From Opisthorchis felineus (Eukaryota; Platyhelminthes; Trematoda; Opisthorchiida; Opisthorchiidae): DNA of 64,000 nt. A model generated the notes under the pieces. The model was not told where the DNA came from. It worked only from the letters and a program-made list of their open reading frames with translations, and searched no databases. Shown here in pieces: positions 44,831 to 57,199 of this stretch (within the stretch, counting starts at the first letter, position 1; each line of letters starts with the position of its first letter). The translations under genes and the position numbers were made by a program. The stretch is from the NCBI GenBank assembly GCA_004794785.1, contig SJOL01007141.1, positions 1,308,428 to 1,372,427 of the forward strand. The letters run 5' to 3'.

Positions 44831-45499
44831 CAAGACAACGTTTAGTTTGAAAAGTGTGAAGTTCGGATTTTATGGAATTGGCCTACTGATTACATTAGAT
44901 AATTTATAGCGAAAAAGCTAGTAAGGAAAATTTTCTGGATTGGCTGGTTTTTACTCGCTTACTTAGTTACTTAAGTAGTTAGGTGCCCGATAGTTCAGAA
45001 TGACAAATTGTTAGTTAGCTTACTGTAAATGCTCCCAATCTGTGTAATGCCAGGAGGCCATAATTTTCTTTTGGACACTAAATAAATGTCCGTTGCACCG
45101 TAGTTTTTTCACTAATATGGACAAATTAATTGATTATGCACCCTGGGCTAAAAAATTCAGGTTAGGTGGGTACGCTCAAGTGTTTATTCTACACAAACCA
45201 CACTGGAAATTCTTTCGACTGAAGTGAATCACGCTAGGCTAAAGAATGGATTCTTTCCTTGCCCGAGGGCTGATGGGCCCTAGGGAATTTTACCACATTA
45301 CTTTCCATAGCTATGGGGCCTAAAAAATACGACGACCCCCCAGTATTAACTAGAAAATACTGAGTAGTATATGTGTTTTATTATAAAGTTGCTAGTTAGT
45401 TTGAAGTGTATCAGGGTGGTTCAGAATTGTATAGTTTGCCTCGGAAGTAAAACCAAAAAAATGGGTTTTCATATGTAAATCGTAAAGTATAGGCCTGCT
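44831..45499. other. unassigned DNA
   Basis: The only item is TTGATTATGCACCCTGGGC at 45129-45147, an inverted match to 42331-42346, discussed as a possible transposon end. Otherwise nothing recognised. Confidence 0.35.
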
Positions 45500-45727
45500 A
45501 TGTGGACGGTACTTTTGTTTTCATCGATAGAAGTGAACCGTGTGGATCACATTTCCGACGATGTCGAATTAATATTGGAGAATGAAAATGATGGAAGGCT
45601 GATTTTTTACAGCGCCCTAAACGTGAGACTGCCCACCAACAATGACAAACCGAAGTTTACGGGCGACGACCACAATGCGCTAGACATCGCGAACGGACCA
45701 ACAAGGTTACAAAACGTACGCTCTTGA
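45500..45727 (+). pseudogene. PLE reverse transcriptase fragment
   Basis: The 75-codon frame has VELILENENDGRLIFYSALN followed by DKPKFTGDDHN. This follows the PLE pattern after the catalytic YVDD (I.FT.E.E..G.L.FLD.L, then a YRKPTFTG..L.W segment). Only this stretch remains, with the FLD motif changed to FYSA. The match is short, so the assignment is tentative. The downstream sequence to 45900 is partly open but not recognisable. Confidence 0.4.
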
Positions 45728-47365
45728 TGGCTAGTCGCATCAATGGACATCAGATATCTTTTGGAACCACATAAACGCAGACAGGTAATGAGGATGTGCC
45801 ATATAACCGTGCATCGATGTCCAGTCGATCCAAAAGTTTGCGAGCTGAATTTCAAGCTCGGTCAACAAATTAACGGCCACCTAATCGATTTCAAACAAAC
45901 TTACTCGGGCTACCATTAATTGGGCACCATGCCACAGCGCCCTTAGATAAGCGGTTCAAAGCCTCTTGTTCCTTAAAATCTACCGCCATTGAACTAACAA
46001 CCAACGACCCTGTGAGATAAAGTACACCACTGGATATTTTCTGGCTGGTACTGGATCATGGATACTTTTGGTGACTAACACATATCCTAGTTTCATCCAA
46101 TCTGTATGTAAGACACGCTCATTTTTCAGGTATTTTAATTCTATTTGGTGCCTCCTACTATCTGTTCAGTACGGGAGAGGGTGAATTATCCAGTTTCCTA
46201 TCCGTCAGCATTCGTCTTGTTCTGATAAGTTGAAATTAAATAAAATGATTCCACGCAAAACTGTTGGCTGATTTCACTAGCTCGTTGTGTTCTGATCCGG
46301 GTTTAAACCATTGTTGGGACACTGGATTTATTCTTTCTAACGTACCATGGGTAGACTAAACTAGTAACTAGGACACATACTGCGGGCAGGATACATTCCG
46401 GGGAACTCCTGGATACGACATTTTGGCTGATATCACAGAAACTGAACAAATAAATGGCTTGTTTCATTCTGATGTTTGAAAGTCACATAGGTTCGAACTC
46501 TCCGGTTGAATGAACACCGAAAATGATCTCTCCTTAACGAAAGCTGACTTTTCAGTGTCAGTTGTGTGAAATTTGTTGTCTAGTCATAGTGAGGTTGAAA
46601 TCTTTGTTTCACTTTGTTTACAAAGTATTTTTTGTATCTGCAGTTGATCCGATCTACCTGGAATAAGTAAAATCAACCCGCTTTACCACAGTTTCGGTTG
46701 GTTTCTTTAACCCAATATAATGAAAAATTTGAACTCAGAAAATTTACGCATCGTATTAGAAACAATACTGTGTGTCTTTTCTATCCAGACGGCTACCTCT
46801 GCACGTTTATTTATCTATCAGCTTTCATTTACTGTTTTACGGTCGATTGAATGCCAGTCTAATTATGGAATTTCTCAGTTTCTTTTCGACCCGTAATGTC
46901 CGCTAATGATGATGAAATTTAATAAGGCGGTCGAAATTGCTATTGGTCCATCCATCCATCCACTCATTCATTCATTCTGTTCCATTCCATCCTGAAAGTT
47001 TGTTTTGGTTACGCGTGAGATTCGCCTTGGTGGACAAAATTACAAACACTGATCAATCTGTCAAACTAATTAGAATGAATGTGGAACTGAACTTACAAAT
47101 TAAATTAGATAATCGGACATGAACTGTGAAAGAATTTTGGAAGACCGCAATACGCAGGATAGCTATGCGAACCACTCCGTAGTTCTTCATTTTCCGTGCT
47201 TGAGATGGTCAAATCTGGTGAGCTGGTGATTTAAGCCATAACCCTCTGTTTGGTCATTATCCGCTGCCGAATAGCTTTCCAGCGTTGCCTTCCGAATTTC
47301 GTAGGTCTCGTAATTTGCACACGTTCCTTATACCTTACCTTCGTGGTAGTCCGTGGTATATTCCT
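45728..47365. other. unassigned DNA with (CATC)n(CATT)n tract
   Basis: 46948-46977 is a CATC/CATT tetranucleotide repeat. The rest has no recognised gene or shared repeat. Confidence 0.45.
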
Positions 47366-47369
47366 CTAT

Positions 47370-47985
47370 GTGATGGAGCAGCGGAAACACGACCGCCTCG
47401 CATCACAGATGTCCGAAGTTCAAACGCCGGTACTGCTAATGAGCTCTAATAAAACTAAACTCAGGTCCAGGATATCGTCCAGTTCTTCCTTCCCCGGCTT
47501 GGTGTGGACTCATCAGAAACGTTGCGTCAGGACAGGAAGAGGCCTCTCAAACGAGAGTGATGTGAACGCGAATTCTACAAATTCTCCAACCAGCTACAAC
47601 CAGTCAAATGTTGTCCAGAAAGTTTCAAGCGTCCATGGTGCTATCTGACTGGGAAGTCCTGAGAGGCTGGTCAGTCAATCGACACATACTTGGTCGTCGT
47701 TCGGGTCATCAGACAAACCAAGCCCATTGGTCAAGCGTGAACACAGTCGCCTGTTCAGACATGATAATTCAGATGTGTCCAGCATGCGCCAGCTTGCCTC
47801 GCATGTCAGATGTTCGGTGACCAAACCCTCTCACTACCAGGGATGTACACTGCCGATGAGCTCTACTAAGAGTGAAACTCGAGTCCAATGTTTCCCTTCC
47901 CACTTTGGTGTAGGCTCACCAGAATAATTGTGCCAGAACACGAGAATGAGTATTCAAACGAGAGTGCTGTGAACAAGAATCCCGC
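47370..47985 (+). repeat. tRNA-related SINE family B, composite copy
   Basis: Plus orientation. A first unit (47370-47590) has GACCGCCTCGCATCACAGATG with AAGTTCAAACGCCGG, and ends GAACGCGAATTCTACAAATTC. A second (about 47615-47985) begins AGTTTCAAGCGTCCATGG, includes CAGATGTGTCCAGCATGCGCC and CGCCTCG-like tRNA head, and ends AGAGTGCTGTGAACAAGAATCCC. Order and junction match the reverse of 7862-8335. Confidence 0.65.
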
Positions 47986-50900
47986 CACCACTTTTAAAGA
48001 TTCATTTCTGGCAAGATTGGGGGGCAGTGCAAAATCACTGCGCAGACAACCTGCAGCTCTACAAATTGAGCGTGTAGTAGAATTTTGTGCTGATGTTGGT
48101 CATAACTTATGCATACCATTACAGTCTTCTGGGATATGGAGAAGGTATCGATCTTAATTTATAAATCTATGTGCAAAAACAGTAAAGTAGGCCCCATCTG
48201 ATCTAAAGAGACAACCAGACTCTGTTTCTTTGTGTTACGGTTATGCTGCCCTGTAATACTGCTATTTCTTGAGACCATACAACTGTAAACGGAAAAATTT
48301 CCTGATTTTTTCTAAGGAAATTTGCGTAACATACTTGAAACTTTTAATCTTTACACATAGAACCGAAATAAATTAGTAAGCGTACGGAGATCCGTTCGGC
48401 GTAGTCTTGCACTTGAAGAAAAAACTCAAGTCTACGCAAACTTTGTGCACTCGTGACCAAGACATTACAACCATAATTGGCTGAGTTTTAGGACTAACGG
48501 TTAATCCTGGTTGAAAATAGTCAAACTTAGAATTTTGCGAACAAAATTAGTTTATTTACTTGTTCATTAGTCTATTTTAATTCATTTGTAAACCAATACT
48601 TCTAGTGCCAACTACTAAATGAAGTAACAGAGGATGAAAAGAATGTCAACCTTACCTGGGCTTCTCCATTGCATATCTGCCGAAAGCATGTAACCGTATT
48701 TTGTAGCACCATTAAGCTCAGACGGTGCTTGCACTTTGTGGCTGTACGGGCAGGATGTCGCAAAACACTTACAGATAGTATCTGTGCCCTGAGCACTGCT
48801 CAATTCATCGAAGTGGGTCTGATCGGTTATCAGTGGGACGACCCAAGGCAATGAACTGCTCGTAAGAGTCAGCAAGGTTATGGGGCCACGTGTGATATGG
48901 GATTGCGCTGTCCAGCTTAGATCTGACACACGCACAGAACGGTTTTGCTGACACAGAATAGGTTTACACAGCCAAATAGAAATTGTTACACTCACTGTAC
49001 TAGTTTTGCTGTGCACTGATTGGGTTGGGATGGATGCCTATTTATAAATTATTATAAAAGCTTTTCCCATGGTTCATGGTTTATTGTCAAACAACTGCTG
49101 CAATATGGAGTTCTGGCACCAAGCCAGAGTGGATAATGTTCACATATTCGCTGGCTGAGTTGCTTACTCACACTTCCAGTATATTTAGCTGAATGAATGA
49201 GAAACCTATGTATTTTGAGCGTAGAGTGGCAATGTTTTCAGTCTAATCGGGGCGTTTTTTTGGGTTTGCTCCTGGTAAATTTCCAGCTCGAGTTGTCATA
49301 CATTTTCCCGCTTAGTAGATCGGCCAGTTAACTATCTTTGAAAAGTGAGATGTGTGGATGTCAAGTTCCATTCAGAGGTTGGTATTTTCGGCTCACGTTT
49401 TGGTTTCAAGTTACACGTAATGGGGTTTCAGGAAACACAGCATCCGATACTGAGGCCTTTTGGGAAAAAAATATACACCCGTCCGTTGTTCCTCGAGTAC
49501 GAATTCCGTCCAAATGCTGTTTCTTGAAGTCATGAAGCCAAGAAATCGGCTTCAAAAGAAGGGCCACTGGCATGTGTGGTTGACAGATGTAAAGCTGAAT
49601 AAATTTGCGTAATCGAAAGGAACTGGTTTCTGGTACCTTTCGTAACATAATCAAACAGAAGCCGGTTTATAGCACATGTAGCTGGTATTGCAGTTGTACA
49701 TGTGGTCCTTTTCGATAGCCTCACACAAAGTGCGTATAGGACTTTGCCTTCACATGAAAGCATATCATTCGCCAAAAATGCGTAGCGGCCATACCTACCT
49801 GAAATATGCGGTTGTTCGATTTATTAGGCTACTTTGCTGATTGAATTCAGTCACCTATGCACTCTTGGTACTCTCTAATTTGATTTTTTAAGTATACCCA
49901 AGTAAGTCTGCTAGTTCTTCAACCAATCGCTCCAGCTCAGATGACTGTACCCCTTCCAATCAAACTACCTGAATAGAATTCAACAACTGGAGTCATATTA
50001 CTGATTGGTACCCATGCAATGTAGTGCCAAATGCAGTTTTCTGTGCTAGTGAGTATGAAATTCACATATATATTTGACGAGAGTGTGACTGAAAGGAACT
50101 GCTGGCAAATCAACGGCTACATCTGTTTTTTTTTCGCGAATAAGTGCGCACATAAGAAAACCTGGCAGCACTAATTCTCGGAAAGTACTCATGTTTGACT
50201 GTCTTTTTTAAGCAGTAGAGATAGGCGGTGTGTTGATATCCGGACTCATCTAGAGCAATTGTGCGGAAGGAAACTAAATGTGGTTTTCGGGTCACGCAAG
50301 GCGGATGGATACATTTTGGCTCCGGATACATTACTGCGAATTTACGCCGTATGGGAGGCATATTGGGAACTCGCATTATAATCCTGGTGGGGACGATCGA
50401 CAGAAACATATGGTAGGCATGCAGTCATGTTTCATGCAGCGTAATCTGTATTTACAGACCACTGGCATGACGAATTCGCAAGAATTCACTCAGTTAGCAA
50501 CTTGAGTAGGACTACTAGATGTGGAATACGTGACGTATTCCAGGAAGCGAAATTGAGTGACGCGCGAAATCACAAGCCAAGAATTATGAAGCCTTGAGAT
50601 TTATCAACTAAATGCAGTACTACATGTACAAAATGTGTATATGAAAAGGACACAAACCTCACATTATGGGGCTTTTCGTCCATTTGTTGCACGAATTGAT
50701 GCAAGTCCAAAGGAAGCCCGACATGAACGGCAACTCGATGTAAATTACCGACAAACGTGCGCGCACAGCAATAGGTCAAAAAGCGCGCGTGAAAGTTCAT
50801 CAGAATTGGTTCGACATGTTAAGGGTCAAAAGTTCATGAGGGGTTTTGGGTGAATATTGAATACATGGGCTAGCGCAGAAAACAGTGGGTTCAAGAAATG

Positions 50901-51200
50901 GAAGGGTTTGACCGGGAGAATAAGGTACACCGCCCCACCAAAGCCAGCATGGCTTTACTTGAGGTACCCCCACTCACTACCGGACACGAGCAACAATGAG
51001 AGGCAAAAATGGTACACCTGACTCCAGCCAAAGTCACCTCTCACAGTTTTTCATGTCCTCTACAGTGGCCGAGTGCCTACGATAAATCTACCCCTTATAG
51101 CATGCATGCATTCCATATATCTGTTGTACCTGAGCCATTGGGAGTCTTGAGCCCCACCGTCCTGACGCACTCATCCGATCAAGGTGGAGCTGCTGTTACA
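47986..51200. other. unassigned DNA
   Basis: About 3.2 kb. Overlapping plus frames at 49338-49535 and minus frames at 49775-49406 keep several phases open together, but I recognise no domain. The 133-codon minus frame 49016-48615 is likewise unassigned. A T-run lies at 50125-50134. Confidence 0.4.
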
Positions 51201-51204
51201 ACAC

Positions 51205-51480
51205 TAGATTTATTCACGTTCACATCACTCACGTTTGAACAGTCCTTCTCCTGTCCTGGCGCATTATTATGGAAAGTGCAAACCGATGTGGAGAAGCGCT
51301 GGACTAGAGTTTCACTCTTATTAGACCTCATCAGCAGTACATATCCTTGGTCGTTCAGGAGTTTCAGCTCCGGAAATCTAGCATGTGAGGCAAGCGTGCT
51401 ACCAATACTCCATCAGCCCACATTGACCCACGTGAATTTCCACGTCTGAACATGTGAACGTGTTTACTCTTGAACGATTT
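51205..51480 (-). repeat. tRNA-related SINE family B copy
   Basis: Same orientation as 7862: TTCACATCACTCACGTTTGAAC, CTCCTGTCCTGGCGCATTATTATGG, TTATTAGACCTCATCAGCAG, TACATATCCTTGGTCG, AGGAGTTTCAGCTCCGG (T-arm side), AGGCAAGCGTGCTACC (D-arm side). It ends AACATGTGAACGTGTTTACTC. It accounts for the 146-codon frame at 51009-51449. Confidence 0.7.
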
Positions 51481-52450
51481 CATTAGATTTATGTTTAAAT
51501 CCTCCTAGAAATTTGCAGCTCACTTCTTTGTGTAAGTGGCATGTAATGAGCGGGTTGTACGCGTGACAGTACTGACATCATTCTTGAAATTTTGCACAAA
51601 GATTACTATCCTACTCTTTCGCTTTTTACCAACTCTTTATAGCTACACAGTAAGAGGTGCCGATTTAATCGCGTCATTTTCCTAGAAACACTACTATGCA
51701 AACCCAACTTAGTCGAAGTATGTGAGGTAACTTTGAGGGGCTGTCAGAAAGCATTATAGAGCACTTGGTTCATGATCAGCCAGATTCTTCAAACTGCAGA
51801 TCGTAGAAAACAACGGTACAGATTGGGTAGTGTAATGCCAGATTGTCTATGTTTCGGGTAGAGAGCCGAAAAATGTTTTTGGAAAGGCATGAAATAAAAC
51901 CAACATTGTCATTGATGTTCAGTGATGACTGGTTCGAAGTCCCAGTTCTGCGTGCGGACATCTGATTCACCGGTGGTCCAGAAAAGTACACATCTCTTTC
52001 CTTCTTACCCCCCCCCCCCCAGAAAAGGGAAATCTCAGCACCGGGCCTGGTGACTCTACAACGGGCGTGACTGACTTTAAGTTTACAGCAAAGTTCGTCC
52101 TGCGCTGCAGCCCACGCCCCGAGCAATTGCGTACTACTCGTGAAAATTTCCGTCCTTTTGTGGATGAAAATCGGATACCATGACGCCTTGGATACAATTT
52201 TGTGATGTTTCCCCTTGTTTTGCGGCTCCAATCATTCGTACTAGAAAGCTTCTTCAAGGGTAATACAAGTGCTGAAGCGAATCCGATACTCATCAAGGAG
52301 CGAAGAGTTTCGCGTGAAAACCAGCACATTCGGTCCTGGTTTCGTCCAATTATTGGAAGTTGAGTGTTATATCAGTCTACGGTTTCAGATAATCAGTATG
52401 CAACCGGCTATTCAATTAGGAAAAGTCTGAGTACTGTTGGTGTGATCCAC
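51481..52450. other. unassigned DNA with poly-C run
   Basis: Two overlapping minus frames (52231-51776, 151 codons; 52329-51967, 120 codons) cross a C-run at 52008-52020. The glycine run they encode there is an artefact of that run. No domain recognised. Confidence 0.4.
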
Positions 52451-52454
52451 CTTC

Positions 52455-52715
52455 CTGGGTGAGGTCCGCCTTATCCTTCCTGCGCACAGTTGGAGACGCT
52501 GCAAGGTGTGGCTGCTAGCCGATATCAGTGATGTTCTTGTTGTCAGTTTCTATCCAGAATGTCTGAAAGAGTGTCCGATGGTGTGGGCACATCGAAATGG
52601 ATGGCGACAATTCCCTTCCTCGCTTCCATTCACTCTCTTCTTCAGAATAAAACTTCAAAATAAATTACAGTTTCACGGCAGCTAAGCATCACATCGTGCT
52701 GTCGACGATGACAAA
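52455..52715 (+). mobile_element. non-LTR retrotransposon tail, plus orientation
   Basis: The only plus-oriented copy. 52490-52560 (GTTGGAGACGCTGCAAGGTG, AGTTTCTATCCAGAATGTC) matches the last codons and early 3' UTR of the copy at 7.1-7.8 kb. The UTR continues (CTTCAGAATAAAACTTCAAAATAAATTAC) and ends at GACGATGACAAAT. Confidence 0.75.
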
Positions 52716-53735
52716 TATATCCTCCGACTTCCTTACAGTCTTCCATGGTGTGTTAGCATGTTCCAAAGGTAGTAATGCATTCCGATCGCAAACAGCTGCA
52801 CAGCTACATGAAACGAAAGCTTAGTGTGTGGTACCAGTATTAGTGTTTTCACGCTCTCTCTCTCTCTCGACGGTATTTGGAGTCGCCTTACCGAGTAAAG
52901 AGCGCTACGTCTAACCATGGACCATAAAAAGTCATCCAAACAAGGCGTTTTGCGTATTTTCGTGCTCATCGTTTAAGGCGCGGGTGGATTAGCGGTTTAT
53001 TGCAGAACAACACCAGGGTTAATCAGGTTCAGCAGTCTATTTTCTAGGATAAATGGTCAGATTTTTCATTCGTTCGGGTGCTGGTTTGTCATCGATCCTT
53101 AAGGAGGATCTGATATTTCCAAAGCCATAGGACTGGAGCAACGTGCCTGATGAGATCTAAACGGGGCATTTCGAAGATTTTTAGTGGTTATCTGTACTAA
53201 TAAGATGAACAACTAAGAAAATGTATCAGCTTTGCGCGTCATCATAGGTGAATTTTCGTGCGCGCGTCTTAAGTAGCTTGTAAAAGAATACATGTACGTA
53301 CAGTTACGTAAGCAATATTACTGTTTCGGGATTATGTCCTGAGCTCCAAAATAAGTGATGAAATTTAGCCGAAGCAAGTAATATGCTTGTAACCCCCAAG
53401 ATTTCTCTCCTACTAAGCAACAATGAAGTTTGGAGTCGGTTCAAATACGAAACCATGGTGGTTTTATAGACATAGATTCTGATGAACAAAGCTAATCCAG
53501 CAGTCCTTAAGGGGAACCTGTGTGAAAAACGCCATAGTCCAGGACGTAAGGAATATGAAATCTTGTGAAGAATCAAGTTGTAATACGTCGATTTATCGAT
53601 ATTTCTACTAGAAAAGCAGAGAAGTAGGGCGGAATTCGAACACAGTAAGAGGTTTAAATTTCACCAGTTCATATAAGCCTATAAGTGAATGGTACAATAG
53701 ATTATGGAAAAGGCATTGACGATAATGATAGGGAA
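52716..53735. other. unassigned DNA
   Basis: A (CT)n run lies at 52854-52868. The minus frame 53576-53304 has no recognisable motif. Confidence 0.4.
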
Positions 53736-53737
53736 TT

Positions 53738-53848
53738 GTACAGAACTACACTCATTGGCATAACAATTTTGTTTTGACGGAAGGTCCACCTGGATCTCTC
53801 GTTTATGATGTTTTCAGCAGCCTTACGAGTAGTGTATTATGTCTGAAT
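53738..53848. repeat. hammerhead repeat, rearranged scrap
   Basis: Body (CTACACTCATTGGCATAACAATTTTG, CACCTGGATCTCTCGTTTATGATG) is joined directly to TTTTCAGCAGCCTTACGAGTAG, the unit's other end in inverted orientation. The ribozyme is deleted. Confidence 0.6.
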
Positions 53849-56800
53849 TTTATAGAAATTCTAACAGCTTGATAAAACGACTGAGTGGTCGGAATTACAG
53901 AAAGAGGTACATTTCTTACCTGATAGAAAACGTCGCTAAGTAACAATTACTGAAGAATGTTTCGGGGAGTAGGGGTTACAATGCATTTAGATGCTAACCA
54001 CGCCTATGTGTGAAACAATCTTGGCGCGCTTGCTTGGATACAGTACAAACCAAGTTTTGGTGGTGTGATTAGGCAGCATTTTTAATTACGCCACTTAAGT
54101 CGTAAAGATAAACGAAACAAACGAAAATGATCCCATGGGGGTACAGAAAGTTGTGTAGCGCAATGCTTTTACTCCGAAGAAAAAGAGCGCCATATGAACT
54201 GGCCTCATTTAGAGGGCGCGTTTTTGGTTAACTCTACACAGTTCCGATGGGTAATGTGTGCATTCGCACTTTCTGTTGGAATGTGTAGCTTCTCACATCA
54301 TTGGTCTTGACAAGCAACGAGTTTTTTAGCCCATCATCATACATCGGGTAAGTTTTCTCTTTGGTTTTCTGACAGAAACGAGTTTCCGCCGTTTTTTTTA
54401 TACTTGCACTTCAAGACAAAATCAGCCTAAAGACCAACTAGTCTTAAAACATCGGCCCTTATCGGGATAGAATCGCGCATTCTTATCACTGCCTCCCCAC
54501 TCTTAAATGCTCCTTGTTCGCGGTGACGGATTTTTTCAAGGGTGCACCACATGAAAAAGGCTGGGCTAATAGCACAGATCGAGGCAGAATTGTGAAGGGG
54601 CGTAGAGTACTTCGCTATTTGTGGACAGGTCACCATCGTCAAAAAGCGATAAAATTTGTAGTCTCTGGTTTTAGCTGGAAGCACTCTATGCTAATTAGGT
54701 TCGTAATTTGCTTTCGAATACTATGTTTCGTTTCGGGTGTTTCGACTGCTCAACTATGGTCATAGTTATACATATAAGCTCATCCTGATTGTGTAACGTA
54801 CAGACGAACATTGATGGTGTTCAAATTGCTCATAAATTTTGGCCGTTGTGTACAAAACTGCGACGAATCACAGCAATCCACTGATGACCAACAATAGGAA
54901 AGCTTCGGATAACGAAAGTGTATTCCAGAATCCAGTAGTTAGATTCCAAATTCACAAGTTTGTATTCTCTTGAAGGGAGAGCTGTCCGAAAATGGGCTTC
55001 CAGTGCGCCAGCACCTCTACCACCCTCGGTGCTCCTCAGACACCAGACACCACTCAGACACCGCCCTTGTTGATCCAATGTTCTGTAGGTTTTTCAGCTC
55101 CTGAAATGAGTACGACGCGTATGTTTGGCATCCGTAAAATGCTACATAAGTTGTTGGATGGTAAAACCCCTCCACTATTAGGCTGTGTCTGAAAGTGCAC
55201 ACAATTGTGATGTCGACCAATGCGTAAACAGATTAGACTGCTTGAAATCAGTGAAAACTGAGGAGAAACTCACATTTTCCACAGAAAGTCACTATTCCGA
55301 CAGGAAGTGAACAAAGTTTATAATGTTCATGCATGGGTGAACTTGGAATGTTTACGTGCAGTACTAAGACAGTTCCATGTAAAGGACCGTATGTGATGCT
55401 GTCTTTCCAAAGTGAGCTTCAAAGATGGTCCGCGTAGGCAAGTAGTTTTCCTTACTTAAAACTTTTTTCAAAAGGAAAATGACGCAGACCATTCATTTTC
55501 TCCGTGGCAGAAACTAAGGAATCAATACTTTTTACTTTCCGTTTCCCACAGCCCTCAGCGCTGATGTCATTTCCTGTTGTGATGCTTCGGCTTGAAATGT
55601 TTTTGAAGCCAGGCACGAGAGTCCAATTAGGCAGCGACAGCCCTGGCGATAGCAGAGAAATATTTTTCAGACGTGTCATAACTTTGCTCCAACAGGTTTC
55701 CATGGTAACGATAATTGAATTGATCTACTTAAACAGACCAACTTAGTTGTGAGATTAAGAGTCATTTTAATGATAGGCAACATCCACAATCAAATTTTCA
55801 CAGTCCTGCCACCAAAATGAAGGGCTTATTTAGCAGTTCTGAATTGTCATAAAAAACGGTAAGCTGAAGTCTATGAATATCATCCCAAACATCAGGACTG
55901 CCACTGAATCTGTAACTGCAGCAAATTCACCGTCCAAATGAAGTTGGAATTTATTTACATGTCCATTATAATGAAATGTCCCATTATGATGGAGCCAGAT
56001 AGGGCAAACAGCTAAACCATTCAGGATTGTTTGCACTGCCTAAGTTAGTCAGTCGTTGTGTAACAAGGTCAGACCTAAATCATACCACCAGCTTTTCATT
56101 GCAGATCGGCATCTGTGTACTCCTGGGATAGATTGGTCCAGTAGCCATATGATGGGCCTCAATAGAGTCAGCAAACCTCACGCTGTTGAGCTATTCGGAC
56201 CTTGCTACCACTTATACGTAAATACTCAGCCGGGCTCCGAGCTCACGCTTTGACAAAGAAGACATTCTCCGTGAAGCCCACCCAGCCAGCTTATTTGCTT
56301 TTGGCCAGAATACCCAGTAAGTCAAAAGCCTGTAAGAAAACCGCCCACTCGTCGAAGCTGATGATGTAACTGTGATATATGCTTTGAGTCAAGACGGCCT
56401 CAAAGTTTAAATCCAAGGTTTCGCATTGCTTAGAGAATGATCAAGGGCTAAACACGGAAATATTCCTACGCTAATGGTTCCTAACCGCTTCGAATACCAA
56501 GACAGGTCTTGCTGGCTTGGCGATAAACGTTATCGTAATTCAGTGAAGAAGCCTCATATTTGTATAACATAAATGGTGAATTCTGTTTGTGTTTTGCTGG
56601 CTGCATTTAAACGAAACTTTTCCTTTCAGATGTCACATTATGCAGTATAAGGAAAACCAAAGTGAGATATAGTAAACAGATTATTAGTATACAATGTACA
56701 TCATACATATTATCATTTAGTGTGTGATGGATGTCTGATTTGAAATGAAAGTACTCCGCTGGCTGAAACATGTAGTCGAACAATATTTCAGAATAAACGA

Positions 56801-57195
56801 CCCGTGAACAATTGCTCTCGTTAAAGTGTCACTAGGTGTACATGCCAGAAAATAGGTGTAAGTGTAGAATGCCGCGTGATATTTCTTGTGGAAACGGAGT
56901 AATAACTGCTTGGATCGCATATAGCGACGATTGTCGTACCTATGGGGGTGGAATAATCTGCATTCATTCTTTGATATGTCCCTTCAGTAAGGCCATCTAT
57001 TTTGATGAATTTCTGTCAGCTTATTCAAATAGACGCGCTACTGAACTATCTGGAGACAAAAGTTTGCAGCCCAATATTCGCTGAACTATTAAGTGGGGTG
57101 CAAATTACCCGAAAGGTTTTCGAATATGCCCCCCCCCCCCAAAGAACTATAGCTTCTCGACTGTGTGCGTTATTCCGAAGGTTGAATTGCCAGGT
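53849..57195. other. unassigned DNA
   Basis: About 3.3 kb without recognised repeats or genes. A poly-C run lies at 57129-57140. Overlapping open frames at 54992-55192 plus and 55078-54830 minus, and the pair at 55452-55746, have no domain. Confidence 0.4.
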
Positions 57196-57199
57196 TCCA

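Noticed and set aside
47250..47648. 132-codon plus-strand frame
   Set aside because: Covered by a SINE composite; no conserved coding across copies.
51009..51449. 146-codon plus-strand frame
   Set aside because: It overlaps a family B SINE, whose copies elsewhere are not open in this frame.
51776..52329. Two minus-strand frames of 151 and 120 codons
   Set aside because: Both depend on reading through a poly-C run of uncertain length and have no domain.
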